From assembly GCF_008271465.1 (NCBI RefSeq), contig NZ_VMDU01000001.1, positions 248,001 to 312,000 on the forward strand: a stretch of 64,000 nucleotides of DNA, given 5' to 3'. A program made the position numbers and the translations under genes. The notes beneath the pieces were generated by a model that worked only from the letters and a program-made list of their open reading frames with translations, was not told where the DNA came from and did no database searches. The stretch's first letter is position 1. Every line of letters begins with the position of its first letter. Shown here piece by piece: positions 23,496 to 31,707 of this stretch. The DNA is from Tabrizicola flagellatus. Its GTDB lineage: Bacteria > Pseudomonadota > Alphaproteobacteria > Rhodobacterales > Rhodobacteraceae.

Positions 23496-24419
23496 TCACT
23501 TGGCCCGCGTCGGGCGGTCGAACACCTTCTTGCCCATCAGCGATCCTACGAGATCGACCATCAGCCGCGCGGTCATGCCGCGGTCGTCGAGGAAGGGGTT
23601 CAGTTCCACCAGATCGAGCGAGGTGACGAGCCCGGATTCGTGGAGGAGTTCCATCACCAGATGCGCTTCGCGGAAGGTGGCGCCGCCGGGAACGGTGGTA
23701 CCGACGGCCGGGGCGATCGAGGGGTCGAGGAAATCGACATCGAGCGAGACGTGCAGCATGCCGGATTCGCGGCGCACGAGGTCGAGGAATTCGCGCAAGG
23801 GGGCGACGAGGCCGCGTTCGTCGATCACCCGCATGTCGTTCACGAAGATGTCACGTTCCTGCATGGCGGCCTTCTCCGCCGGATCGACCGAGCGGATGCC
23901 GAACATGCAGATCCGGTGCGCGGGCACGGGGGCGGGGAAGGGTGGGAAGGCGTCGAAGCCGTCGCGGCCAGCGATATAGGCGAGCGGCGTGCCGTGGAGG
24001 TTGCCCGAGGTGGTGGTGAGCGGTGTGTGAAAGTCGGAATGGGCGTCGAGCCACAACAGGAACAGCGGGCGGTTCTGCCGCTTGGCATAGGCCGCGGCCC
24101 CGGCGGCCGAGCCGAGGGCAAGCGAGTGGTCTCCGCCCATGATGATCGGGAAGCCGCCCTCGGACAGCGCGTCGTCCACCCGGTCCATCAGGATTTCCGC
24201 CCAGCCCACGGTTTCGGCGAGGTCGTGCACGACCGGGTTCGGGCAGGAGACCTCGCGCAGTTCGGGCAGAGCGAGATCGCCCCAGTCTTCGACCCCGTGG
24301 CCTTCGGCGGCAATCTCGCGGGCGATGCCCGCAACCCGGTAGGCGGCGGGGCCCATCAGGCAGCCGGGGCGTTTCTGGCCCGTGTCGATGGGGGCGCCGA
24401 TCAGGATGGTCTTGGGCAT
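23496..24419 (-). CDS. rocF: Arginase
   Basis: A 307-residue ureohydrolase that splits arginine into ornithine and urea with two manganese ions. The metal motifs are complete: GGDHSLALG, LDAHSDFH and SLDVDFLDP. LIGAPIDTGQKRPGCLMGP at the N-terminus matches arginase rather than agmatinase. I chose ATG 24419, in front of MPKTILIGAP; the longer frame upstream is an antisense artefact. It stands alone, convergent with the aminomutase-like gene and back to back with ccmF. Confidence 0.92.
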   Translation of the reverse strand: MPKTILIGAPIDTGQKRPGCLMGPAAYRVAGIAREIAAEGHGVEDWGDLALPELREVSCPNPVVHDLAETVGWAEILMDRVDDALSEGGFPIIMGGDHSLALGSAAGAAAYAKRQNRPLFLLWLDAHSDFHTPLTTTSGNLHGTPLAYIAGRDGFDAFPPFPAPVPAHRICMFGIRSVDPAEKAAMQERDIFVNDMRVIDERGLVAPLREFLDLVRRESGMLHVSLDVDFLDPSIAPAVGTTVPGGATFREAHLVMELLHESGLVTSLDLVELNPFLDDRGMTARLMVDLVGSLMGKKVFDRPTRAK

Positions 24420-24595
24420 GGGAACCTCCGCTTCAGGACGGATGTAGCGGGGCGGTCGGCCGGCTGGCAACCGGCAAATCGGCGGCTTGCGGCCACCGAC
24501 CCGGTCATTCTGCCGACAGAGCGCGGCGGAAGGGCGCAGGGCTTTCGCCCGGGGCCGGGGCGGCCTATCATTGCGCAAACGACAGGAGCATCCGC

Positions 24596-26569
24596 ATGAT
24601 CGTCGAGCTTGGACATTTCGCGCTGATCCTGGCGCTGATGGTGGCGCTGGTGCAGTCCACGCTGCCCCTGTGGGGCGCGCATCGGGGCGATGCGCGGCTG
24701 ATGGCGCTGGCGGGGCCGGCGGCGGGCATGCAGCTGCTTCTGGTCGGCTGGTCCTTCGCGGCGCTGACCTGGGCCTTCGTCACGTCCGACTTCTCGCTGG
24801 CCGTGGTGGTGTCGAATTCGCACACGCTGAAGCCGATGCTCTACAAGATTTCCGGTGTCTGGGGGAACCACGAGGGCTCGCTGCTCCTTTGGGTGCTGAT
24901 CCTGGCGGTCTATGGCGCGGCGGTGGCGGCCTTCGGCGGCAACCTGCCCGTGCGGCTGAAGGCGCGCGTGCTGGCGGTGCAGGGGCTGATCGGGGTGGCC
25001 TTCATGCTGTTCCTGCTTCTGACCTCGAACCCGTTCTGGCGGCTGGCGGCGCCGCCGCTGGACGGGCAGGACCTGAACCCGCTGTTGCAGGACCCGGGCC
25101 TCGCCTTTCATCCGCCCTTCCTCTACCTCGGCTATGTCGGCCTCAGCATGGCCTTCAGCTTTGCCGTCGCCGCCCTGATCGAGGGCCGGGTCGATGCCGC
25201 CTGGGGGCGCTGGGTGCGGCCCTGGACGCTGGCGGCCTGGGTCTTCCTGACCATCGGCATCGCGCTGGGGTCGTGGTGGGCCTATTACGAGCTTGGCTGG
25301 GGCGGGTTCTGGTTCTGGGACCCGGTGGAGAACGCCAGTTTCATGCCCTGGCTGCTGGCCGCGGCGCTGCTGCATTCCTCGATCGTGGTGGAAAAGCGTG
25401 AAAGCCTGAAGGCCTGGACGATCCTTCTGGCGATCATGGCCTTCGGCTTCAGCCTGATCGGCACCTTCCTCGTGCGGTCGGGCGTCATCACCAGCGTGCA
25501 TGCCTTCGCCAACGACCCGGAGCGCGGGGTCTTCATCCTGCTGATCCTGGGCGTCTTCACCGGTGGGGCCCTGATCCTGTTCGCGCTGCGCGCCGGAGTG
25601 ATGGAGGCGCGCGGGGTCTTCAGCCTGGTCAGCCGCGAAAGCGCGCTGGTGGCCAACAATATCCTGCTGACGGTCGCGGCCTTTGTCGTCTTCGTGGGGA
25701 CGATCTGGCCGCTTGTCGGCACAATGTTGCTGGGCCGTGACCTTTCGGTGGGCGAGCCCTTCTTCAATGCGGCCTTCAGCCCCTTCATGGTGGCGCTGGC
25801 GCTGATCCTGCCGCCCGGGGCGATGCTGGCGTGGAAGCGCGGGTCCATCGCGCGGTCGCTTCGGTCGCTGGCCCCGGCGGCGGTGCTGGCTCTGGCGCTG
25901 GCGGCATTGGCATGGGCCATGCAGACCGGGCGGACGGCGCTGGGTCCGGTCGGGCTGATGCTGGGGGCCTGGGTCGCCTTCGGCGCGCTGACCGACCTCT
26001 GGGCGCGGACGGGGCGCGAGGACGTCGGCGCGCGCTTTGCCCGTCTGGCGCGTCTGCCGCGGGCCGACTGGGGCAAGGCCACGGCGCATTTCGGGCTGGG
26101 AGTCACGATCTTTGCCGTCTCGGCCATGCTGGCCTGGAAGATCGAGGACATCCGCGTGGTGCAGGAGGGCGAAAGCTTCCCGCTGGGCAGCTACACGGTG
26201 CGGCTGGACAAAGTGGAAGAGGTCGAGGGGCCGAACTACAGCTCGACCATGGGCACGATGACGGTGGCGAAGGGCGGCGTGCCCATCGCGGTGCTGAACC
26301 CCGAAAAGCGGTTCTACCCCGTGGCGCAGATGCCCACGACCGAGGCCGCGATCGACTATGGCTTCACGCGCGACCTCTATCTGGTGCTGGGCGACCGGCA
26401 GAAAAGCGGCGGCTGGGCGGTACGCAGCTATATCGAGCCCTTCGCCAACTGGCTCTGGGGCGGGGCGATCCTGATGGCGTTTGGCGGCATCCTCAGCCTG
26501 TCCGACCGGCGCTATCGTGTCGCGGCGGGTGCCCGGCGGCAGGATCTGGCGGGAGTGCCGGCGGAATGA
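24596..26569 (+). CDS. ccmF: Cytochrome c heme lyase subunit CcmF
   Basis: A 657-residue polytopic inner-membrane protein that, with CcmH, attaches heme to apocytochrome c in the periplasm. The tryptophan-rich WWD motif (GWGGFWFWDPVENASFMPWL) lies at about residues 234-253. The periplasmic histidines of the family are in GNHEGSLLLWVL and VRSGVITSVHAFANDP. About 13-15 membrane segments are visible. It is the first gene of the pair in this window; ccmE and the ABC genes are not nearby. Its stop overlaps ccmH (ATGA). Confidence 0.97.
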   Translation: MIVELGHFALILALMVALVQSTLPLWGAHRGDARLMALAGPAAGMQLLLVGWSFAALTWAFVTSDFSLAVVVSNSHTLKPMLYKISGVWGNHEGSLLLWVLILAVYGAAVAAFGGNLPVRLKARVLAVQGLIGVAFMLFLLLTSNPFWRLAAPPLDGQDLNPLLQDPGLAFHPPFLYLGYVGLSMAFSFAVAALIEGRVDAAWGRWVRPWTLAAWVFLTIGIALGSWWAYYELGWGGFWFWDPVENASFMPWLLAAALLHSSIVVEKRESLKAWTILLAIMAFGFSLIGTFLVRSGVITSVHAFANDPERGVFILLILGVFTGGALILFALRAGVMEARGVFSLVSRESALVANNILLTVAAFVVFVGTIWPLVGTMLLGRDLSVGEPFFNAAFSPFMVALALILPPGAMLAWKRGSIARSLRSLAPAAVLALALAALAWAMQTGRTALGPVGLMLGAWVAFGALTDLWARTGREDVGARFARLARLPRADWGKATAHFGLGVTIFAVSAMLAWKIEDIRVVQEGESFPLGSYTVRLDKVEEVEGPNYSSTMGTMTVAKGGVPIAVLNPEKRFYPVAQMPTTEAAIDYGFTRDLYLVLGDRQKSGGWAVRSYIEPFANWLWGGAILMAFGGILSLSDRRYRVAAGARRQDLAGVPAE

Positions 26570-27036
26570 CATCGCTCAAGTCGCGGTGGGGTGGAACCCC
26601 ACCCTACATCCTTGCCCTGTTCCTGATGCTCAGCCCCGCATGGGCGGTGCAGCCCGACGAGATGCTGGCCGACCCCGCGCTGGAAGCCCGCGCCCGGGCG
26701 ATCAGCCGCGAGATCCGCTGCCCGGTCTGCCAGGGCGAGACGATCGACGATTCCAATGCTCCGATCAGCCGGGACCTGCGGCTGATCATCCGCGAGCGGC
26801 TGGTGGCGGGCGACAGCGACACGGAAGTGGTGGATTTCATCGTCGCCCGCTATGGCGAGGGGGTGCTGTTCAAGCCCCGGGCCGAAGGGGTGAACCTGGT
26901 CCTGTGGCTGGCCGGTCCGGCGCTGCTGATCGCCGGGATCGCGGTTGCGGTCGCCGCAGGACGGCGGCGCGCAAGCACCGAGGCCACGCTGAGCGCCGAG
27001 GAAGAGGCGCGGCTGCGCGAAATCCTGAAACAGTGA
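26566..27036 (+). CDS. ccmH: Cytochrome c maturation thioreductase CcmH (Ccl2/CycL)
   Basis: A 156-residue periplasmic thiol-disulfide protein anchored by one C-terminal helix (about 108-128). The redox motif is RCPVCQGETIDDSNA, with Cys52 and Cys55. It reduces the apocytochrome CXXCH for CcmF. The signal peptide is unusual: residues 5-14 (KSRWGGTPPY) are encoded by a palindromic repeat, GGTGGGGT-GGA-ACCCCACC, a sequence of a type I recall as dispersed in related genomes. No separate CcmI (TPR) gene follows. Confidence 0.93.
   Translation: MTSLKSRWGGTPPYILALFLMLSPAWAVQPDEMLADPALEARARAISREIRCPVCQGETIDDSNAPISRDLRLIIRERLVAGDSDTEVVDFIVARYGEGVLFKPRAEGVNLVLWLAGPALLIAGIAVAVAAGRRRASTEATLSAEEEARLREILKQ
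26585..26607. repeat. Palindromic repeat inside the ccmH signal sequence
   Basis: GGTGGGGT (26585-26592) and ACCCCACC (26596-26603) form an 8-bp stem with a 3-nt loop, followed by CTAC. The reverse complement reads GTAGGGTGGGGTTCCACC, a motif I recall as an abundant alphaproteobacterial repeat. Only one copy is in this window. Confidence 0.55.
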
Positions 27037-27095
27037 CGCCGCGTCGGGCTTTGGCCCGGGGCGTCGGTCGGGCTATCGAGGTGCGGGGCGCGGGA

Positions 27096-27153
27096 GGGGC
27101 GCTCGGCCCCCCACCCCCATCCCCTCCCCACGGAGGGGGAGGGGAGGCGCCCC
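27096..27153. repeat. GC-rich intergenic hairpin between ccmH and the hydratase gene
   Basis: Outer stem GGGGCGC (27096-27102) pairs with GCGCCCC (27147-27153); inner stem CCCCTCCCC (27121-27129) pairs with GGGGAGGGG (27136-27144). There is no T-run, so it looks like a dispersed palindromic repeat more than a terminator. It separates ccmH from the enoyl-CoA hydratase gene. Confidence 0.6.
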
Positions 27154-27171
27154 TGAACGAGGGAGGAGCGG

Positions 27172-27942
27172 ATGGCAGGGCTTGTGCAGGTCGAACGGGA
27201 AGGGGACATCTGCCGGATCACGCTGAACCGGCCCGAGGTGATGAACGCGCTGAACCGCGCGTTGCGGCGGGAACTGACCGCCGCGCTTCTGGAGGGGCAC
27301 GGGGCGCGGGTGATCGTGCTGACCGGGGCGGGGCGGGGGTTCTGTTCCGGGCAGGACCTGAGCGATGCCTCGGGTCTGGACGCGGCCGGGTTCGAGGCGG
27401 TGCTGAACGGCGAATATGTGCCGATGATCCGGGCGATCACCGAGGCTCCGGTGCCGGTCATCGCGGCAGTGAACGGGGTGGCGGCAGGGGCGGGGGCGAA
27501 CCTGGCGTTGGCCTGCGACCTGGTGATCGCGGCGGAAAGCGCGGTCTTCATCCAGGCCTTCACCCGGATCGGGCTGATCCCGGATGCGGGCGGCACCAGT
27601 TTCCTGCCGCGCCGGGTGGGGTTGCAGCGCGCGATGGGCGCGGCGCTTCTGGCCGAGCCGGTGCCCGCGCGGCAGGCGGCGGACTGGGGGATGATCTGGG
27701 AGGCGGTGCCGGACGAGCGGCTCGCCGAGGTGGTGGCGGCGCGGGCGGCGAAGCTTGCCGCTGGCCCGACCGGGGCCTATGCCGCGCTGAAACAGGCGCT
27801 GCGCGGAGCCTTTGACCAGAGCCTCGAGGCGCAGCTCGCCGTGGAGGCGCGGCTGCAAGGCATCTGCGGGCAGTCTGAGGATTTCCGCGAAGGCGTGGCG
27901 GCCTTCCAGGAAAAGCGCGCGCCGCGGTTCACGGGGCGGTAG
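27172..27942 (+). CDS. Enoyl-CoA hydratase/isomerase, PaaG-like
   Basis: A 256-residue crotonase-fold enzyme. The oxyanion-hole segments are GAGRGFCSGQDLSD (about 52-65) and AVNGVAAGAGANLALACD (about 98-115). The acid residue Asp in IGLIPDAGGTSFLPRR is at the position used by PaaG-type isomerases, and the second glutamate of classical hydratases is not present. PaaG isomerises the epoxide of phenylacetyl-CoA, but no paa gene is nearby, so the substrate is uncertain. A GAGGGAGGAGCGG ribosome site precedes the ATG. Confidence 0.85.
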   Translation: MAGLVQVEREGDICRITLNRPEVMNALNRALRRELTAALLEGHGARVIVLTGAGRGFCSGQDLSDASGLDAAGFEAVLNGEYVPMIRAITEAPVPVIAAVNGVAAGAGANLALACDLVIAAESAVFIQAFTRIGLIPDAGGTSFLPRRVGLQRAMGAALLAEPVPARQAADWGMIWEAVPDERLAEVVAARAAKLAAGPTGAYAALKQALRGAFDQSLEAQLAVEARLQGICGQSEDFREGVAAFQEKRAPRFTGR

Positions 27943-27947
27943 GCCCT

Positions 27948-27968
27948 AGAATTTTCGGCGAAAATTCT
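27948..27968. terminator. Bidirectional hairpin between convergent genes
   Basis: AGAATTTT (27948-27955) and AAAATTCT (27961-27968) form a perfect 8-bp stem, flanked by GGCCC and GGGCC that extend it. A-rich and T-rich arms let it act as a weak terminator on either strand between the hydratase and ilvH genes. Confidence 0.6.
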
Positions 27969-27980
27969 TGGGGGGCCACG

Positions 27981-28541
27981 TCAGAAGCCGCGTTTCAGTG
28001 CGGCCACGCCGGTCCGGGCGATCTCGACCAGGCCAAGGGGGCGCATCAGGTCGGCGAAGGCGTCGATCTTTTCCGGTGTGCCGGTCATCTCGAACACGAA
28101 GCTTTCCAGCGTGGAATCGACCACGTTCGCGCGGAAGATCTCGGCCAGCCGCAGCGCCTCGATCCGGTGCTCGCCCTTGCCCCTGACCTTGACCAGGGCC
28201 AGTTCGCGCTGGACCGAGGGGCCGTCCATCGTCAGGTCGTGGACGGCGTGGACCGGGACCATGCGGGAGAGCTGCGCCTCGATCTGGTCGATGACGGCGG
28301 GGGTGCCGCGGGTGACGATGGTGATGCGCGAGCGGTGGCCGGTGTGGTCCACCTCGGCCACGGTCAGGCTGTCGATGTTGTAGCCGCGCCCCGAGAAGAG
28401 GCCGATCACGCGGGCCAGGACGCCGGGTTCGTTTTCCACGATGACGGCGAGGGTGTGGGATTCCTCGACCTCGGAATTGGCCGAACGGAGGTCATAGGCG
28501 GAATGGCTGGTCGAGCCTTTCTTGATGTTCAGTGCGGACAC
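27981..28541 (-). CDS. ilvH: Acetolactate synthase regulatory subunit IlvH
   Basis: A 186-residue regulatory subunit that gives valine feedback control to the synthase. The ACT domain (about 28-105) begins with HTLAVIVENEPGVLARVIGLFSGRGYNI, and the C-terminal domain carries ELALVKV and FVFEMTG. It is the last gene of the ilv operon on the minus strand. It is separated from ilvI by an acyltransferase gene, an unusual arrangement because the two subunits are normally adjacent. Confidence 0.96.
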   Translation of the reverse strand: MSALNIKKGSTSHSAYDLRSANSEVEESHTLAVIVENEPGVLARVIGLFSGRGYNIDSLTVAEVDHTGHRSRITIVTRGTPAVIDQIEAQLSRMVPVHAVHDLTMDGPSVQRELALVKVRGKGEHRIEALRLAEIFRANVVDSTLESFVFEMTGTPEKIDAFADLMRPLGLVEIARTGVAALKRGF

Positions 28542-28576
28542 GGGGGATTACCTTCCGTTGAGGGGTGGCATGGGGT

Positions 28577-29578
28577 CTAGAAGCCGATCCAGGCCGGGCG
28601 GCCGATGCGGCGGATGACGGCATAGATCAGGAGCGGGCCGATGATCCCGGCCAGCGTTCCGGCGATCATGTGCAGGGACAGGTCCAGCGTGAAGCGCGAG
28701 AGCACCGCGCGGGTGCCGGCGGAAAAGATGGTGTGGGCGAGATAGATCCCCATCGAGGAGACGCCGAGCCAGGCGAAAAGGCGCAAGAGGCGCCCACTGC
28801 GCGCCGCGGTGAGCGCATGGATCACCGCCAGCGCGGCGAGCGAGAGCGCGATGCCGAGGAGTTGGGTGGTCAGCAGCGTCTCGGGCAGTCGGAAGCTGAG
28901 CACCTGCAAACCGATGAAGGCCAGGGCGGCGATGACCAGCGCCGTAAGGCCTTCCGGCCGGACGCTCGTCTGGCCGAGCGCGAGGCCGGTCAGGAAGGCC
29001 CCGGCATAGGTCAGCGCACCGAAGGTCCAGGGGGTCAGGCCGTAAGGGGTGAAGCTGGAGCCCAGCACCATCAGCGCGGCTAGCATCGCCCAGGCTGGCG
29101 CGGGCAGAGGGCCGGTGACGAGGCGGATCAGGCCAAGCACGGCGAGGTGCTGGAGGAACAGCGCCCAGAGGAACCAGAAATGGTCGCGCGGCGGCAGGGG
29201 CCAGAAGGCCAGGCTCTGCCAGCCGCTCAGTTGGGTATTGGCGGCATCCCCGGCGGCGAGGCGCGCGGCGGCGAAGAGGTAGGTCCAGAGGACCAGCGGC
29301 CAGATCAGCCGGGTCAGGCGGCTGCTCGCGGCCTCGGCCAGCGGGCGGCGGAGCGCCCAGGCCTGGAAGGTCATGCCGGAGAGGATGAAGAACATCGGCA
29401 TGTGGAAGTTGTAGATCAGCCGGTCGATCAGGCGGAACAGGTCGGGGTTGCCGATCATGCCCGCCGAGTCGAGGCCGCGCCAGGCATGGCCGATGACGAC
29501 CAAGAGGATGCCGACGCCCTTGGCGACATCCAGCGACAGGTCGCGGGTCTGGGCGCGGGACTCGGCGGGAAGGGTCAT
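28577..29578 (-). CDS. Acyltransferase family 3 membrane protein
   Basis: A 333-residue polytopic protein with about ten membrane segments. The N-terminal SLDVAKGVGILLVVIGHAW holds the His of acyltransferase 3 (OafA/NodX/YrhL type), and the next motif FHMPMFFILSGMTF is the conserved second signature. These enzymes move acetyl or other acyl groups onto surface sugars or lipids. It lies between ilvI and ilvH with gaps of 60 and 35 bp, so it is probably transcribed with them. Target unknown; the nearest relatives act on exopolysaccharide or LPS. Confidence 0.85.
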   Translation of the reverse strand: MTLPAESRAQTRDLSLDVAKGVGILLVVIGHAWRGLDSAGMIGNPDLFRLIDRLIYNFHMPMFFILSGMTFQAWALRRPLAEAASSRLTRLIWPLVLWTYLFAAARLAAGDAANTQLSGWQSLAFWPLPPRDHFWFLWALFLQHLAVLGLIRLVTGPLPAPAWAMLAALMVLGSSFTPYGLTPWTFGALTYAGAFLTGLALGQTSVRPEGLTALVIAALAFIGLQVLSFRLPETLLTTQLLGIALSLAALAVIHALTAARSGRLLRLFAWLGVSSMGIYLAHTIFSAGTRAVLSRFTLDLSLHMIAGTLAGIIGPLLIYAVIRRIGRPAWIGF

Positions 29579-29638
29579 CTGTGATCTGCCTGCGGCTGGT
29601 CGGCCGGACCCCGGACCGAACTCCGGGGTCCGGGCGCA

Positions 29639-31384
29639 TCACACCAGCACCGCCCCCGACCGGAACGCCTCGGCGTCGGCGGAGAGCAGCATCTCGTTGT
29701 GCGGCTTGCCCGAGGGGATCATCGGGAAGCAGTTTTCGTGCTTTTCCACCAGGCAGTCGAAGATCACCGGCCCGTCGTGGCGGATCATCTCCATGACCGC
29801 GTCGTCGAGGTCCTTCGGGTCGTCGCACTTGATGCCCTTGCAGCCGAAGGCCTCGGCCAGCTTGACGAAATCGGGCAGGCTTTCCGACCACGAGGAGGAA
29901 TAGCGTTCGCCGTGCAGCAGTTCCTGCCACTGGCGCACCATGCCGAGCCGTTCGTTGTTCAGGATGAACTGCTTGACCGGCGCCCGGAACTGCATCGCGG
30001 TGCCCATTTCCTGCATGTTCATCAGCCACGACGCCTCGCCGGCCACGTTGATGACCAGCGCCTCGGGATGGGCGATCTGCACGCCGATGCTGGCGGGCAG
30101 GCCGTAGCCCATGGTGCCGAGGCCGCCGGAAGTCATCCAGCGGTTCGGCTCCTCGAACCCCAGGAACTGCGCGGCCCACATCTGGTGCTGGCCGACCTCG
30201 GTGGTGATGTAGCGGTCCATGCCCTTGGTCAGCGCCTCCAGCCGTTCCAGCGCGTATTGCGGCTTGATCGTGCTGGTCGAGGGCTTGTAGGCGAGGCACT
30301 TTACCGCGCGCCACTCGTCGATCTGCTTCCACCATTTCGCGAGGCCCGCCTTGTCGGTCCGCGACCCGCGCGCGCGCCATTGGCGCAGAAGCTCTTCCAG
30401 CACCTTCGCCACGTCGCCGAGGATTGGCACATCGACATGGATGACCTTGTTGATCGAAGAGGGATCGATGTCGATATGCGCCTTCTTCGAGCGCGGGCTG
30501 AAATCCTTGACCCGGCCGGTGATCCGGTCGTCGAAGCGGGCACCGATGTTGATCATCAGGTCGCAGCCGTGCATGGCAAGGTTGGCCTCGTAAAGCCCGT
30601 GCATCCCCAGCATGCCGATCCAGCTCTTGCCGCTTGCGGGATAGGCGCCGAGGCCCATCAGGGTGGAGGTCACGGGAAAGCCCGTCTCGTTGGCCAGTTC
30701 GCGCAAGAGCTGGCTTGCGCGCGGGCCCGAGTTGATGACGCCGCCGCCGGTGTAGAGGATCGGACGCTCGGCGGTTTCCATCATCTCGACCAGGCGGGCG
30801 ATCTGGTTGGGGTCGCCCTCGGTGCGGGGCTGGTAATGCGAGATCTTGGCCTTCTCGGCAGGGGTGTAGTCGGCGGTGGCGAACTGCACGTCCTTTGGAA
30901 TGTCGATCAAGACCGGGCCGGGGCGGCCGTGGGTGGCGACGTGGAAGGCCTGGTGGATGGTTTCCGACAGCTTTGCGGTGTCCTTCACGAGCCAGTTCAT
31001 CTTGGTGCAGGGCCGGGTGATGCCCACCGTGTCGGCCTCCTGGAAGCCGTCGGTGCCGATCATGAAGGTTGGGACCTGGCCGGTCAGCACCACGATCGGG
31101 ATCGAATCCATCAGCGCGTCGGTGAGGCCGGTCACGGCATTGGTCGCGCCGGGGCCGGAAGTCACCAGCGCCACGCCCGGCTTGCCGGTGGAGCGCGCAT
31201 AGCCTTCGGCCATGTGGACCGCGCCCTGTTCGTGGCGGACGAGGATGTGGCGGATGTCGTTCTGCAGGAACAGCTCGTCATAGATCGGAAGCACCGCGCC
31301 GCCGGGATAGCCGAAGACGACCTCGACGCCCTGATCCTTCAGCGCCTGGACCACCATCTTCGCACCGGTCATCTGCTTCGACAT
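29639..31384 (-). CDS. ilvI: Acetolactate synthase catalytic subunit (biosynthetic)
   Basis: A 581-residue ThDP and FAD enzyme that condenses pyruvate to acetolactate or acetohydroxybutyrate, the first shared step for Val, Leu and Ile. The catalytic glutamate of the ThDP fold is in RHEQGAVHMAEG. Other marks are VVFGYPGGAVLPIYDEL, TSGPGATNAVTGL and the ThDP-Mg motif around INVAGEASWLMNMQE (a Gly-Asp is expected at the position of GE, see findings). It follows an attenuator leader. It is the first gene of ilvI-acyltransferase-ilvH. Confidence 0.95.
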   Translation of the reverse strand: MSKQMTGAKMVVQALKDQGVEVVFGYPGGAVLPIYDELFLQNDIRHILVRHEQGAVHMAEGYARSTGKPGVALVTSGPGATNAVTGLTDALMDSIPIVVLTGQVPTFMIGTDGFQEADTVGITRPCTKMNWLVKDTAKLSETIHQAFHVATHGRPGPVLIDIPKDVQFATADYTPAEKAKISHYQPRTEGDPNQIARLVEMMETAERPILYTGGGVINSGPRASQLLRELANETGFPVTSTLMGLGAYPASGKSWIGMLGMHGLYEANLAMHGCDLMINIGARFDDRITGRVKDFSPRSKKAHIDIDPSSINKVIHVDVPILGDVAKVLEELLRQWRARGSRTDKAGLAKWWKQIDEWRAVKCLAYKPSTSTIKPQYALERLEALTKGMDRYITTEVGQHQMWAAQFLGFEEPNRWMTSGGLGTMGYGLPASIGVQIAHPEALVINVAGEASWLMNMQEMGTAMQFRAPVKQFILNNERLGMVRQWQELLHGERYSSSWSESLPDFVKLAEAFGCKGIKCDDPKDLDDAVMEMIRHDGPVIFDCLVEKHENCFPMIPSGKPHNEMLLSADAEAFRSGAVLV

Positions 31385-31410
31385 TTACCGCGTCTCCGTT
31401 CTCGCGCAAC

Positions 31411-31439
31411 AAAAAGCCCCCGAGGTTTCCTTCGGGGGC
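31411..31439 (-). terminator. ilv attenuator terminator
   Basis: On the minus strand a GC-rich stem GCCCCCGAAGG / CCTCGGGGGC (31416-31439, one bulge) is followed by five U (31411-31415). It lies 27 bp before the ilvI start and downstream of the leader peptide, so it is placed to stop transcription before ilvI when branched-chain aminoacyl-tRNA is plentiful. Confidence 0.85.
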
Positions 31440-31480
31440 GCATGGGAACCGTTATGGTCAACCGTCACCGGCCCATGCGC
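31438..31480 (-). promoter_or_regulatory. ilv antiterminator stem, alternative to the terminator
   Basis: On the minus strand GCGCATGGG, inside the leader peptide gene (31472-31480), is exactly complementary to CCCATGCGC (31438-31446), which overlaps the 5' side of the terminator stem. The two structures exclude each other, as in classical attenuators. Basis: sequence complementarity. Confidence 0.75.
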
Positions 31481-31512
31481 GTCCTTCCTACGATGACAAG
31501 AAGTCTGGCCAT
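31465..31512 (-). CDS. ilvL: ilv leader peptide
   Basis: A 15-residue open frame, MARLLVIVGRTRMGR, then TGA. Five consecutive codons are Leu-Leu-Val-Ile-Val, the amino acids made by this pathway. It lies upstream of a terminator and an exclusive antiterminator stem, so ribosome stalling on these codons would free the antiterminator and let ilvI be transcribed. An AAGGGGAT stretch a few bases upstream may serve as the ribosome site. An in-frame longer reading from 31647 is possible but lacks family support. Confidence 0.82.
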   Translation of the reverse strand: MARLLVIVGRTRMGR

Positions 31513-31707
31513 GGGCCCATCCCCTTCACGTTCGGTCGGAACAGTAGGGGGCGATATGCCGGTCGTCAACGGGATTTGCAATACGAAAATGTCGCGTAAC
31601 GCCGTGGATATTGAACTTTTCTTGCGACTGAGCATTGTGCCGCGCAACTTTCCGAACGGCCATGGGGGCGGCCGCGTGCATGCCGCCCGAACGGGCCGAA
31701 ACGGCGG

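Noticed and set aside
31465-31647. Longer 60-residue reading frame upstream of ilvI
   Set aside because: Only the last 15 codons show the pathway amino-acid run and sit near the attenuator; the upstream part has no ribosome site or similarity I can recognise.
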